The position numbers were made by a program, and so were the translations under genes. From Culturomica sp. (GTDB taxonomy: Bacteria > Bacteroidota > Bacteroidia > Bacteroidales > Marinifilaceae), in the NCBI GenBank assembly GCA_031262745.1, contig JAISHE010000058.1, positions 1 through 38,667 of the forward strand: a stretch of 38,667 nt of DNA. The letters are read 5' to 3'. The notes beneath the pieces are model-generated. The model was not told the origin of the DNA. It did not search any database and saw only the letters and a program-made list of their open reading frames with translations. The number at the start of each line of letters is the position of its first letter. Positions within the stretch are counted from its first letter, which is position 1. Shown here in pieces: positions 25,501 to 33,589 of the stretch.

Positions 25501-26207
25501 ACCCTATTCCCTCCAAAAACAGTAGGTTTGAAAATTTCACCATTTGAATCTTTAAGCTGAATATTATCAATGATTTGCATGATTGACGAATCGCTTGTTA
25601 ATTCTATCGCTGATATTTTCATATCGGAATCACCTTCATTATAAACTCTCAAAGGAAATAACAACGTGTCTCCCGCTGCTATTTTGAGCATATCATCCTG
25701 TAAATCACAAAGTAATCTGCTTTCGAGCGGGACTTCAACAGAAACCACAATGTCCGAAAAACAAAAGACCGATTGTTCGGTTAGTTTCGTCATAGTGAAA
25801 ACTATCTGCAAAGAATCGTTATTAACTATAAGAGATGCCGTAAATTCGTGTCCTTCTTCAGCAATTTCGGTAAAAACAATTCTATTACCGGAAACATTAC
25901 TCATATCGAATTGAAATGCTTTAACAGGTTCATATTCACCGGTTCTAAAACTCACATTAAAATCGGCAAAACCATTCAAATTTATTGGTATCGTCGCAAA
26001 TACCAAAGTTCCTACGCAATTGCTTACTTCAAAATTACCGTTAGGCATAGCCCATGCCTTACCTTTTGTAATAGCAGAGTTATCCACTGTCCAAAGCTTA
26101 CTGCTAACAGAGTCCGAATAAACGGAAAAGCGAGTTTCATACAAATTGTCGGCATAAACCACAAGTCGACAAATAACTAAAACGAATAATAAGATGTTCT
26201 TTTTCAT
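22500..26207 (-). CDS. Large secreted lamin-tail-domain protein with gliding-type C-terminus
   Basis: 1235 residues. A signal peptide (KKNILLFVLVICRLVVYA) precedes a long beta-rich extracellular region. Two lamin-tail domains are recognisable: DIVLNEIMYKP to about 850 (from about 690), and DILINELLFDADPTNAEFVE from about 950 to 1110. A short Ig-like segment (NITLYFSEPLYSQDVRNTNN) lies between them. The C-terminus (about 1135-1235) reads PEVFTPDGNGFEDE, KLLIYNSYGILVKEI, FAWDGTNAQGNLMPAGIY, the CHU_C/FlgD-like module seen in gliding- and surface-associated Bacteroidota proteins. It probably sits on the cell surface; a true type IX sorting signal is not certain. Confidence 0.85.
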   Translation of the reverse strand: MKKNILLFVLVICRLVVYADNLYETRFSVYSDSVSSKLWTVDNSAITKGKAWAMPNGNFEVSNCVGTLVFATIPINLNGFADFNVSFRTGEYEPVKAFQFDMSNVSGNRIVFTEIAEEGHEFTASLIVNNDSLQIVFTMTKLTEQSVFCFSDIVVSVEVPLESRLLCDLQDDMLKIAAGDTLLFPLRVYNEGDSDMKISAIELTSDSSIMQIIDNIQLKDSNGEIFKPTVFGGNRVRFYNRNGLLSVLAQDSCMFEIELIIQKYFVEDRKSLKLEISTIDYAENSETIDVKNICQLPEISLDIKLRRTRTLDYNLFWQRENTLYLANCDDFGNIDKDTVVKTDILIYKDNQQYKKFSTEVEGIKKVQLDLEENDNYQIVIGDYDTVNILGVSPEIVYSENFDNMPDDWYGSENWSIDDGWLRHAVSSGSSTTFFMKHFPVSFGSKRCYEWNFSIAIGDWSPSSTNYFRYFLLSDSLNNQYYKALYFTTDSKTDLPMLIKDVKNTKDTLWIGGRKWYENEEYSVKIVYLTSGFWEISMYPSKGETRLLSKLCEPLGDEFEEGDFYSGLLFRNSTASYSDKLRLDDVSFLSGMTERKMLSMEVVDNRMLKMYYPCPLKKEVAVLHENYSLFRDSVAYPIDSIIVTNADSSVVLLYSNFITGNYILDIKELEDVVGNVIDASVNEFSCLSIAGYGDIVLNEIMYKPSDGMILPKVEYLELLNIRDYPLLLDSIFFYDRGERDDIICDTIDGNGYLLLGGSNIALLEEYGRTHRMKNFSLIDAGADIVLKNKNGTVLDSVNYLASWVRDESKRKTGGYSLEKMYPENLYSSQLDWYESQDPKGGTPGEVNSVYYNCPDSVAPEIISFCFCDNITLYFSEPLYSQDVRNTNNYSLDHSYGHPDSVVVQGLNVQLIFDDAPEKGVEYILTVKDIRDLNGNKMEETQIKLFQYPEPQVGDILINELLFDADPTNAEFVELLNVSDKTFLVSDLWIAKRNSSGSITDKKNLSSIAEEVYANGLIWACYSPEDILSNFTYNDPTNYYVTANRLSYSNTSGTIVVLNRSGVVIDEFSYSNKLHNSMLTNTKNVSLERISYTLPTSDPAAWTSAAGDEESGFASPGMSNRSSLTINEIQSFTESNYLQREPEVFTPDGNGFEDELQIVIELPETDFSVKLLIYNSYGILVKEITNGLPAHSKISFAWDGTNAQGNLMPAGIYVIYVDILESGGRHRIDRKACVLSK

Positions 26208-26348
26208 ACTGCAAAAATTATTTAAATATTTCTACTCCTCAATTTAGCGCAAAAAATAATACGACGTGGTGAAATGTTTAAAATTTAACAAAAAGAAGTC
26301 ATTCTGATAAATAGCCTAATTTCGTTTTATTATTATGAGGTAAATCAC

Positions 26349-26356
26349 TAATTTTG
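26349..26356 (+). promoter_or_regulatory. -7 box candidate for asd
   Basis: TAATTTTG matches TAnnTTTG and lies 31 bases before the asd start. A clear TTG -33 element is not evident at the expected distance, so this is tentative. Confidence 0.4.
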
Positions 26357-26387
26357 CCGGCAGAAAAATCATAAACAATAAATAGAA

Positions 26388-27377
26388 ATGAAAGTTGCAG
26401 TAGTTGGTGCTACCGGTCTCGTGGGTAGCAAGATGTTACAAGTGTTGGAAGAAAGACATTTTCCGGTAACGGAACTTATACCGGTTGCAAGTGCAAAATC
26501 AGTAGGTAAAGAAGTTATGTTCAAAGGTAAATCCTACAAAGTTGTAGGAATGCAGGATGCCATTAATATGAAAGCAGATGTTGCAATTTTTTCTGCCGGC
26601 GGTCAAACATCTTTGGATTGGGCACCGAAATTTGCAGAAGTCGGTACAACTGTTGTAGATAATTCCTCCGCATGGCGCATGGCACCGGATAAAAAGTTGA
26701 TAATTCCGGAAATCAATGCGTCTTCGCTAACCGCAAGCGACAAAATAATTGCCAATCCGAACTGTTCCACAATTCAAATGTTGGTGGCTATAGCTCCACT
26801 GCATAAAACGTACAAAATCAAAAGAATAGTTGTATCCACATATCAATCTGTAACCGGTACCGGAGTAAAAGCCGTGCAGCAACTCGAAGCCGAAAGCAAA
26901 GGTGAAGAAAGCGAAAAAGCATATCCACACAAAATTTACAGAAATTGTCTTCCTCAATGTGATGTTTTTACAGACAACGGTTACACCAAAGAAGAAATGA
27001 AACTTGTAAATGAAACTCGCAAAATTCTGGGCGACGATTCAATCCAGATTACGGCAACAGCTGTGAGAGTTCCCGTTGTTGGAGGTCATTCGGAATCAGT
27101 GAATTTGGAATTTGAAAAACCTTACAACCTTGAGGATATACGTAAATTACTTGAAAGTACGTCGGGACTTATCGTTCAGGATGAACCGAGTGAAAATCTG
27201 TATCCCATGCCGCTCACATCTCACGAAAAAGACGAAGTCTTTGTGGGACGTATAAGACGGGATTTTTCGCAGCCAAACAGTTTAAATATCTGGGTATGTT
27301 CCGATAATTTGCGAAAAGGTGCTGCAACAAACGCTATTCAAATTGCGGAATACCTTTATCAAAACGGACTTCTATAA
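26388..27377 (+). CDS. asd: Aspartate-semialdehyde dehydrogenase
   Basis: 329 residues. Asd reduces aspartyl phosphate to the semialdehyde for lysine, threonine, methionine and cell-wall synthesis. Visible marks are the NADP-binding AVVGATGLVGSKML at the start, VDNSSAWRM, the catalytic cysteine in NPNCSTIQM, STYQSVTGTG and VRVPVVGGHSE. It is transcribed divergently from the lamin-tail gene. Its 3' end overlaps the convergent phosphopantetheinyl transferase gene by 44 bases. Confidence 0.97.
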   Translation: MKVAVVGATGLVGSKMLQVLEERHFPVTELIPVASAKSVGKEVMFKGKSYKVVGMQDAINMKADVAIFSAGGQTSLDWAPKFAEVGTTVVDNSSAWRMAPDKKLIIPEINASSLTASDKIIANPNCSTIQMLVAIAPLHKTYKIKRIVVSTYQSVTGTGVKAVQQLEAESKGEESEKAYPHKIYRNCLPQCDVFTDNGYTKEEMKLVNETRKILGDDSIQITATAVRVPVVGGHSESVNLEFEKPYNLEDIRKLLESTSGLIVQDEPSENLYPMPLTSHEKDEVFVGRIRRDFSQPNSLNIWVCSDNLRKGAATNAIQIAEYLYQNGLL

Positions 27378-27942
27378 GTTGCGGGCTTATATCTTGCAGG
27401 CTGCAAACAAAACATTTATAGCCATCCTCTAAAAAACAAGAATGCAAAACGACAGGGAGAATATTGAAATTCTCCCTGATTTTGTATAAACCTTCAAACA
27501 TAACCACCTCAAAAGAATTAAGTCCCCCACTTAATCCACTACCTAAATATTTAAGGTATGCTTCTTTTGCCGTCCAAAGAGTAAAGAAATAATCCGATTT
27601 GTCTTCTAATGTTTCCAACATCTTTGCTTCATTAGGATGAAAATAGCGAAGAGCTATCGTTTCGGAAAATTTCCTAAGTTTCTGAACATCTATTCCCACT
27701 TCAGTATCCGACACCGTACACACAATGTAATCACCGGAATGTGATATATTGAAAAAAAAATCATCCGAATAAGATAAATAGGGCTTGCCGTGTTCATTCT
27801 TCAATATCATATCCGGATTATAAACCAAACCTTCATCAGCAATTGCCTTAGCCAGCAACAAACGTCCTACAAAAGTTTCTTTACGCATAACTATTTCCAT
27901 TTCAGGCAATAACGATGCATTTGTATAATATATTTTTAGCAT
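27334..27942 (-). CDS. 4'-Phosphopantetheinyl transferase superfamily protein
   Basis: 202 residues. Enzymes of this family attach phosphopantetheine from CoA to a carrier-protein serine. FFNISHSGDYIVCTVSD, EVGIDVQKLRKF (metal-binding Asp) and FFTLWTAKEAYLKYLGSGL are the conserved Sfp-type motifs. Length fits the short Sfp-like class of Bacteroidota. The carrier protein it serves is not in the window. It runs into the end of asd on the opposite strand. Confidence 0.9.
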   Translation of the reverse strand: MLKIYYTNASLLPEMEIVMRKETFVGRLLLAKAIADEGLVYNPDMILKNEHGKPYLSYSDDFFFNISHSGDYIVCTVSDTEVGIDVQKLRKFSETIALRYFHPNEAKMLETLEDKSDYFFTLWTAKEAYLKYLGSGLSGGLNSFEVVMFEGLYKIRENFNILPVVLHSCFLEDGYKCFVCSLQDISPQLIEVRFDKGIPQFE

Positions 27943-27987
27943 ATCAAATTTTTACGGAACAATGATAGGAATTTTTTCAATAATTCT

Positions 27988-28019
27988 TTTGTTTTCTCAT
28001 ATAATAATTTCTACCTTTA
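27988..28019 (+). promoter_or_regulatory. Promoter candidate for tonB
   Basis: TTTG (27988-27991), 20 bases, then TACCTTTA (28012-28019), a near match to TAnnTTTG. It starts a transcript about 50 bases upstream of the tonB ATG. Confidence 0.5.
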
Positions 28020-28073
28020 CAAGCCTAATTTTGAGGTTATAGTAATAATATAAAAATAATAATACACAGACTT

Positions 28074-28754
28074 ATGGAAGTTAAGAAATCACCAAAAGCC
28101 GACCTTGAAAACAAGAAGGTTATCTATTTCGAGACAGGGCTTCTTGTTGCCGTTCTGTTGCTTTTTTTGTCATTTGAATGGAAAACGGATAATTCCGACA
28201 CTAAAATGGTGGAAGAAACAGCTGTTGTACAAATAGAAGACGTTGTTATTCCTGTTACACAACAGGAAACACCTCCACCACCACCTCCTCCTCCTGCACC
28301 TAAATTGACCGACTTAATTGACATCGTTGACAACGAAGATGAAGTTGACGATGAGTTGGAGATAACAGATGTTGATGATGAGGCTGACAATGATGTTGTT
28401 GACATTACGGATTTTACAGCAGATGAAGAAAAGGAAGATTCGGAAGAAGTTTTTGTAATTGTAGAAAAAAATCCGGCGTTCAAAGGAAATATGTATAAAT
28501 GGATTGGTGATGAACTTCGTTACCCTACCGTTGCACAAGAAAACGGTGTGGAGGGTAGAGTTTTTGTAAACTTCGTTGTAGAAAAAGACGGTTCAATCAC
28601 GGCTGTTAAAGTTACACGTGGAGTTGACCCTTCGTTAGACAAAGAGGCGATAAGAGTAGTAAAGGCTATGCCCAAATGGACTCCGGGAGAACAAAGAGGT
28701 AAACCGGTACGTGTTTCCTACTCTATACCTATTACGTTTAAATTACAACACTGA
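28074..28754 (+). CDS. tonB: Energy transducer TonB
   Basis: 226 residues. One N-terminal membrane segment (ETGLLVAVLLLFLSF, about 20-34) is followed by a periplasmic linker with eight consecutive prolines (TPPPPPPPPAPK). A strongly acidic stretch (DEVDDELEITDVDDEADND) comes next. The C-terminal TonB domain (about 140-226) reads YPTVAQENGVEGRVFVNFVV, VTRGVDPSLDKEAI, SYSIPITFKL. It couples the ExbBD proton-driven motor to outer-membrane receptors. ExbB and ExbD are not adjacent. Because Bacteroidota carry many TonB proteins, its specific receptor is unknown. Confidence 0.93.
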   Translation: MEVKKSPKADLENKKVIYFETGLLVAVLLLFLSFEWKTDNSDTKMVEETAVVQIEDVVIPVTQQETPPPPPPPPAPKLTDLIDIVDNEDEVDDELEITDVDDEADNDVVDITDFTADEEKEDSEEVFVIVEKNPAFKGNMYKWIGDELRYPTVAQENGVEGRVFVNFVVEKDGSITAVKVTRGVDPSLDKEAIRVVKAMPKWTPGEQRGKPVRVSYSIPITFKLQH

Positions 28755-28800
28755 TTTTATATAACTGATTGTACATAATAGGATTTTAAGTTAATCTCAG

Positions 28801-28834
28801 AACTGCCTGACTTGATTTGTTAGGCAGTTTTTTT
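28801..28834 (+). terminator. Intrinsic terminator after tonB
   Basis: AACTGCCT (28801-28808) pairs perfectly with AGGCAGTT (28822-28829), followed by seven T. It lies 46 bases after the tonB stop and eight before the hflX start. Confidence 0.85.
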
Positions 28835-28841
28835 ACACTAA

Positions 28842-30074
28842 ATGTTGATGGAGTTTTATTATACACATAAAGAAGCGGAAAAAGCAGTACTTGTAGGTGT
28901 TGCTTTGCAAGAAGCCGGCGTAAGCTATGAAAAAATGAATGAATATTTGGATGAACTTGCATTCTTAGCTGAAACAGCCGGCGCAAACAAAGTGAAAATA
29001 TTTACTCAAAACTTGGATAAACCGGTTACCGCCACTTTTATAGGTAAAGGTAAACTCTATGAAATCAAAGAATATATCGAAAATAACGAAATAGATCTTG
29101 TGATTTTCGATGACGAACTTTCACCTACCCAATTACGCAACATTGAACAGGAGCTAAAAGGAGTGAAAGTGCTTGACCGAACAAATTTGATTTTGGATAT
29201 ATTTGCTAATCGAGCACGCACCGCCCATGCTAAAACTCAAGTGGAACTTGCACAGTATCAATATCTACTACCACGTCTAACCGGTATGTGGACACACTTG
29301 GAAAGACAAAAAGGCGGCATAGGTTTAAGAGGACCCGGAGAAACGGAAATCGAAACAGATAGGCGTGTTATCCGTGATAAAATAACACGTTTGAAAGAGC
29401 AGTTGGAAAAAATTGATAAACAAATGAGTACCCAACGTAAAAATCGAGGCAAATTAGTACGTGTGGCACTTGTCGGCTACACTAATGTAGGTAAATCTAC
29501 GCTTATGAACCTGCTTAGTAAGTCGGAAGTATTTGCTGAAAACAAGCTTTTTGCTACGCTTGACACAACAGTAAGGAAAATTGCAATTAAAAATGTTCCT
29601 TTTCTTCTTGCCGATACCGTTGGTTTCATTCGCAAACTACCTCACCACTTAGTGGAATCTTTTAAATCAACATTAGACGAAGTTAGAGAAGCCGATGTTA
29701 TTATGCACGTGGTGGATATATCACATCCGCAATTTGAAGAACAAATAAAGGTCGTCAATGAAACTCTAACAGAACTAATAAAAGAGCCGAAACCAACGAT
29801 AATGGTTTTCAATAAGATTGACGCTTTCACATTCACTCCGAAAGATGATGACGATCTCACTCCCCTTGAACGCATAAATTACAGTTTGGACGATTTGAAA
29901 AAAATGTGGATGTCGAAACAAGATGTCGAAACCGTTTATATTTCCGCAGCCAAAAAGGAAAATATAGAAGAACTTAAAGAAAAACTCTATAACATTGTCA
30001 AGGAAATACATTCTGCGCGTTTCCCCTACAATGATTTTCTTTACGAAGATTATTCCACCCTTGAAATAGAGTAA
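28842..30074 (+). CDS. hflX: GTPase HflX
   Basis: 410 residues. HflX is a ribosome-associated GTPase that splits stalled 70S ribosomes. An N-terminal HflX domain (FIGKGKLYEIKEYI, DDELSPTQLRNIE, VLDRTNLILDIFANRARTAH) is followed by a linker with GLRGPGETEIETDRR. The G domain has G1 GYTNVGKSTLMN (near residue 210), G3 DTVGFIRKLPHHLVESF and G4 NKID. ATG 28842 is followed by another ATG at 28848; either could be used. It ends five bases before the convergent tyrS gene. Confidence 0.96.
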   Translation: MLMEFYYTHKEAEKAVLVGVALQEAGVSYEKMNEYLDELAFLAETAGANKVKIFTQNLDKPVTATFIGKGKLYEIKEYIENNEIDLVIFDDELSPTQLRNIEQELKGVKVLDRTNLILDIFANRARTAHAKTQVELAQYQYLLPRLTGMWTHLERQKGGIGLRGPGETEIETDRRVIRDKITRLKEQLEKIDKQMSTQRKNRGKLVRVALVGYTNVGKSTLMNLLSKSEVFAENKLFATLDTTVRKIAIKNVPFLLADTVGFIRKLPHHLVESFKSTLDEVREADVIMHVVDISHPQFEEQIKVVNETLTELIKEPKPTIMVFNKIDAFTFTPKDDDDLTPLERINYSLDDLKKMWMSKQDVETVYISAAKKENIEELKEKLYNIVKEIHSARFPYNDFLYEDYSTLEIE

Positions 30075-30079
30075 GTCAT

Positions 30080-31369
30080 TTATCTGACTATTAACAGATA
30101 ATAATTTTTCTTGCCGCTTTGAGCAAGTATATACTTATCGGCAATCAAATGTCTTTCACCTATAATTGCATCTTCTGCGACTTTTTCCTTATTTACACTT
30201 ATTGCATTAGATTTCAATGCCCTGCGAGCTTCACCCTTGGATGACATAATAGTGGTATTCACCGACAGCAAGTCAACAATAGGTAGTCCGGATTTCAAAT
30301 CGTTGCGACTAATTTCAAACTGTGGTACACCCTCGAAAACAGAAAGCAAGGTACGTTCATCTATCTTCTGCAAAGTTTCCGACGTAGCATTACCAAACAA
30401 TATTTTAGATGCCTCCAATGCTTGTTCGTAGGCTTCTTCTCCATGTATAAGACAAGTAACTTCCTTTGCTAATATTTTTTGCAACTCACGTAAATGCGGT
30501 TCTTTCCTATGTTCTTCGATTAAAGAATCAATCACAGAAGGTGAAAGCAAAGTAAATATTTTAATATAACGCTCGGCATCGTTATCGGCAGAATTAAGCC
30601 AAAATTGATAAAACTGATAAGGAGAAGTGCGCTCCGGATCAAGCCATATATTTCCCGACTCGGTTTTGCCGAACTTACCTCCATCGCTTTTTGTCATAAG
30701 AGGCCATGTAAGTCCATAAGCATTCAAACCTTCTTTACGACGTATCAATTCTCCTCCTGTGGTGATATTGCCCCACTGGTCGGAACCACCCATTTGCAAC
30801 ATGCAATTATGATGAGTGCGAAGATAAAGAAAATCATAGCCTTGAAGCAATTGATAAGTAAACTCAGTGAAAGAAAGACCCTGTGAAGATTCTCCGTTGA
30901 GACGTTTCTTTACAGAATCTTTTGCCATCATATAATTGACTGTTATATGCTTACCTATATCTCTAACAAAATTTAAGAAGGTATAATCTTTTGTCCAATC
31001 GTAATTATTCAATAAAATCGCAGAATTGGAGGCAGATGAATCGAATTCTATAAATCTACTCAATTGTGCCTTTATACCGTTCATGTTTTTCATTATGGTA
31101 TCTTCGTCAAGCAAATTCCTTTCTTGCGATTTACCGCTCGGATCTCCAATCATACCGGTGGCACCACCAATAACAAAAATCGGTTTATGTCCTGCCACTT
31201 GAAAGTGCTTCATCATCATCACCGATACCAAATGACCTATGTGTAGCGAATCGGCTGTCGGATCAATACCCACATAAGCCGTAGTTTTATTCTTAGATAA
31301 CAATTCTTCCGTACCGGGTATGACATCATGAATCATACCCCTCCATTTCAATTCATCAAAAAAATTCAT
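30080..31369 (-). CDS. tyrS: Tyrosyl-tRNA synthetase
   Basis: 429 residues, standard length for the TyrRS of bacteria. HIGH (43-46) in [10 protein letters not shown] binds ATP, and KFGKTESG replaces the KMSKS loop, as usual in this family. [12 protein letters not shown] and [14 protein letters not shown] contact tyrosine. The C-terminal S4-like domain (about 365-429) contains [20 protein letters not shown]. It follows cvpA by two bases in the same operon on the minus strand. Confidence 0.96.
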   Translation of the reverse strand: MNFFDELKWRGMIHDVIPGTEELLSKNKTTAYVGIDPTADSLHIGHLVSVMMMKHFQVAGHKPIFVIGGATGMIGDPSGKSQERNLLDEDTIMKNMNGIKAQLSRFIEFDSSASNSAILLNNYDWTKDYTFLNFVRDIGKHITVNYMMAKDSVKKRLNGESSQGLSFTEFTYQLLQGYDFLYLRTHHNCMLQMGGSDQWGNITTGGELIRRKEGLNAYGLTWPLMTKSDGGKFGKTESGNIWLDPERTSPYQFYQFWLNSADNDAERYIKIFTLLSPSVIDSLIEEHRKEPHLRELQKILAKEVTCLIHGEEAYEQALEASKILFGNATSETLQKIDERTLLSVFEGVPQFEISRNDLKSGLPIVDLLSVNTTIMSSKGEARRALKSNAISVNKEKVAEDAIIGERHLIADKYILAQSGKKNYYLLIVR

Positions 31370-31371
31370 TT

Positions 31372-31851
31372 TTAAAATTTAATCGCGTTATAGATTTTCT
31401 GCGCAAAGTGTAGACACGGATTATAGAAAAAACTTCCGTCCTTGATTTCGTTACTCATAAAATGGTATTTATCATCCAAAGTGTCAACAAGTAGAAGTAT
31501 CACACAAATGAAAAGCAATATTTTAAGAACTCCGAACAATGCTCCGAGAAATTTGTTCAAGAAACTCAGTGCAACCATACCTACTAATTTGGTAATCAGC
31601 TTCCCGATTATATTAACACAAATCACTACTATTAAAAAAGTAATTGCGAGAGCAATGTAGCCGGTGTACTTTGATTGTACATTACAATATTCCCGCAACA
31701 TATCCTCCGTATAGGTTGAAAATTTCATTGCGAGATAAACTCCAAAAATCAAAGCCAAAAGAGTTGAAATTTCCATTACAAGTCCTTTGGTAAATCCTTT
31801 ATACGCTCCGTAGACCAATAAAATGAGAACTACAACATCAACGTACCACAT
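31372..31851 (-). CDS. CvpA family membrane protein
   Basis: 159 residues with four predicted membrane segments ([56 protein letters not shown]). CvpA is an inner-membrane protein tied to colicin V production and, more recently, to stress tolerance. [14 protein letters not shown] is the most conserved part. It heads the cvpA-tyrS operon, two bases upstream of tyrS. Confidence 0.85.
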   Translation of the reverse strand: MWYVDVVVLILLVYGAYKGFTKGLVMEISTLLALIFGVYLAMKFSTYTEDMLREYCNVQSKYTGYIALAITFLIVVICVNIIGKLITKLVGMVALSFLNKFLGALFGVLKILLFICVILLLVDTLDDKYHFMSNEIKDGSFFYNPCLHFAQKIYNAIKF

Positions 31852-31874
31852 TTTTTGTTTTTTTAAATTTGGAC

Positions 31875-31882
31875 CAAAGGTA
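31875..31882 (-). promoter_or_regulatory. -7 box candidate for cvpA-tyrS
   Basis: Minus-strand TACCTTTG is an exact TAnnTTTG match 24 bases before the cvpA start. A plus-strand TAACTTTA (31895-31902), nearby, could serve the divergent alkaline phosphatase gene, so the two promoters sit almost back to back. Confidence 0.5.
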
Positions 31883-31932
31883 CAATAAATTTATTAACTT
31901 TACCGCATATTTTTTAACAAAACACCATTAAA

Positions 31933-33348
31933 ATGAAACGTTTCGTCTTTTTCATAGCTTTTTGCACTTTTATTTTCTCATTTAAAGCGTATTCTACTAC
32001 CCAAAATGAACCGCAAGCAAAGTATATTTTCTATTTTATCGGTGACGGGATGGGAGTAAATCAGGTAATTGGTACTGAAATGTATCTTGCTGAAATAGAA
32101 GATAGAATAGGTGTTGTACCATTATCGTTCACTCAATTTCCTATTTGTAATTTTGCCACCACTTATTCGGGTGATCATTCGATAACCTGTTCGGCTGCTG
32201 CCGGCACAGCTCTCGCTTGTGGCGTGAAAACCAAGAACGGTCAATTAGGAGTGGATGTAAACGGTAAGCCGGTCGAAAGTATTGCATCACGTTTCAAATC
32301 GGCAGGTAAGAAAGTAGGCATAATCACAAGTGTAGGTGCAAATCATGCCACTCCCGCAGCATTTTATGCCCACCAAAAAAGTAGAAGTATGTATAACGAA
32401 ATAAGTCGCAATATGGTGGCAAGCGGTTTTGATTTGTATGCAGGCGGCGGATTGTTGAAAAGTAAAAATACGACAGACAGCACTGTGCAGTCAATTTATA
32501 AATTCTTAACAGACAACAGTTACAATATTGTCAGAGATTTGCCGAATTTTAAGTCCGACGAAACAGGTAAGTTTATACTTCTTCCCGAACATGAAGCCGA
32601 AAATAAGAGCTTAGCTTATGCGATAGATCGCAAAGAAGGTGATATCACATTAAGTCAATTCACAGAAGTTGCTATAAATTTTCTAAGTAACAATAGCCCA
32701 CAGGGATTCTTTCTTATGGCAGAAGGCGGTAAAATTGATTGGTCGTGTCATGACAACGATCCGGCTACTACCTTCTTGGAAGTTATCGACTTTTCCGAAG
32801 CTGTTCAAAAAGCTATTGATTTCTATAATGCCCATCCCGATGAAACTTTGATTGTCGTTACTGCTGATCACGAAACCGGAGGAATATCTCTGGGTATAAA
32901 CGATTACAATTTGCATTTACAAGTCTTACGCCATCAAAAAAAGTCGGCAGAGGAAATTACATTTGAAATAAAAAGATTGCGCAAGGTTCGCAATAATAAC
33001 GTTTCATGGGAAGAAGTAAAAGAAGTGCTTAATAGGAATCTCGGTTTTTGGGGAGATATAAAATTGAGTGAACTACAAACCAATTCTTTGAAAGATATTT
33101 ACGAAAAGACTTTCAAAGGAGATAAGGTGGAAATGGACAAATCTTTGTATTCCGAAAACGAACCGATAGTTACAGCCTCCATTAAATTAATCAGCCGAAT
33201 GGCACATATTGGTTGGAGCACCGGTAAACATTCTGCCGGAGCGGTTCCTGTTTATGTAATCGGCGTAGGAAGTCAACTTTTCAACGGCTCGTTAGACAAC
33301 ACGGATATTCCAAAAAGAATCTTAAAAGCCGCAGGCAAGAAGTGGTAA
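31933..33348 (+). CDS. phoA: Alkaline phosphatase
   Basis: 471 residues, with a signal peptide (KRFVFFIAFCTFIFSFKAYS). It hydrolyses phosphomonoesters in the periplasm with two zinc ions and one magnesium. Asp38 in FIGDGMG, the nucleophile Ser87 in TCSAAAGTALACG, GANHATPAAFYAH, EGGKIDWSCHDNDP, VTADHETGG and TGKHSAGAVPVYVIG are the recognised metal and catalytic segments. The residue before the nucleophile is Cys86, where E. coli PhoA has Asp. The gene name is for the family; it is not an E. coli orthologue by position. Confidence 0.9.
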   Translation: MKRFVFFIAFCTFIFSFKAYSTTQNEPQAKYIFYFIGDGMGVNQVIGTEMYLAEIEDRIGVVPLSFTQFPICNFATTYSGDHSITCSAAAGTALACGVKTKNGQLGVDVNGKPVESIASRFKSAGKKVGIITSVGANHATPAAFYAHQKSRSMYNEISRNMVASGFDLYAGGGLLKSKNTTDSTVQSIYKFLTDNSYNIVRDLPNFKSDETGKFILLPEHEAENKSLAYAIDRKEGDITLSQFTEVAINFLSNNSPQGFFLMAEGGKIDWSCHDNDPATTFLEVIDFSEAVQKAIDFYNAHPDETLIVVTADHETGGISLGINDYNLHLQVLRHQKKSAEEITFEIKRLRKVRNNNVSWEEVKEVLNRNLGFWGDIKLSELQTNSLKDIYEKTFKGDKVEMDKSLYSENEPIVTASIKLISRMAHIGWSTGKHSAGAVPVYVIGVGSQLFNGSLDNTDIPKRILKAAGKKW

Positions 33349-33589
33349 GGTGAAACGGATTATCTTATCAATTACAAAACATTATTATTATTTACAAGAC
33401 TTAAATTCCCGTTATATTCAATTATATGAATAAAAATAAAGGTTTAGGATTATCCTAAATCATTGATAATTGATTTTTGTGTAACGTCAAAAAAATATTG
33501 AAATTTAATCTATAAAATTTTTATTAATAATCATTAATAAATAAAAAATATATATAAATTTGTGCGCAGGTAGATAACCCTAATTTGTC
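33349..33589. other. AT-rich intergenic region before the SpoIIE-type gene
   Basis: Only AT-rich sequence with no gene. TAAATTTG (33555-33562) fits the -7 promoter consensus 28 bases upstream of the next start codon; I see no good TTG partner. Confidence 0.4.
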
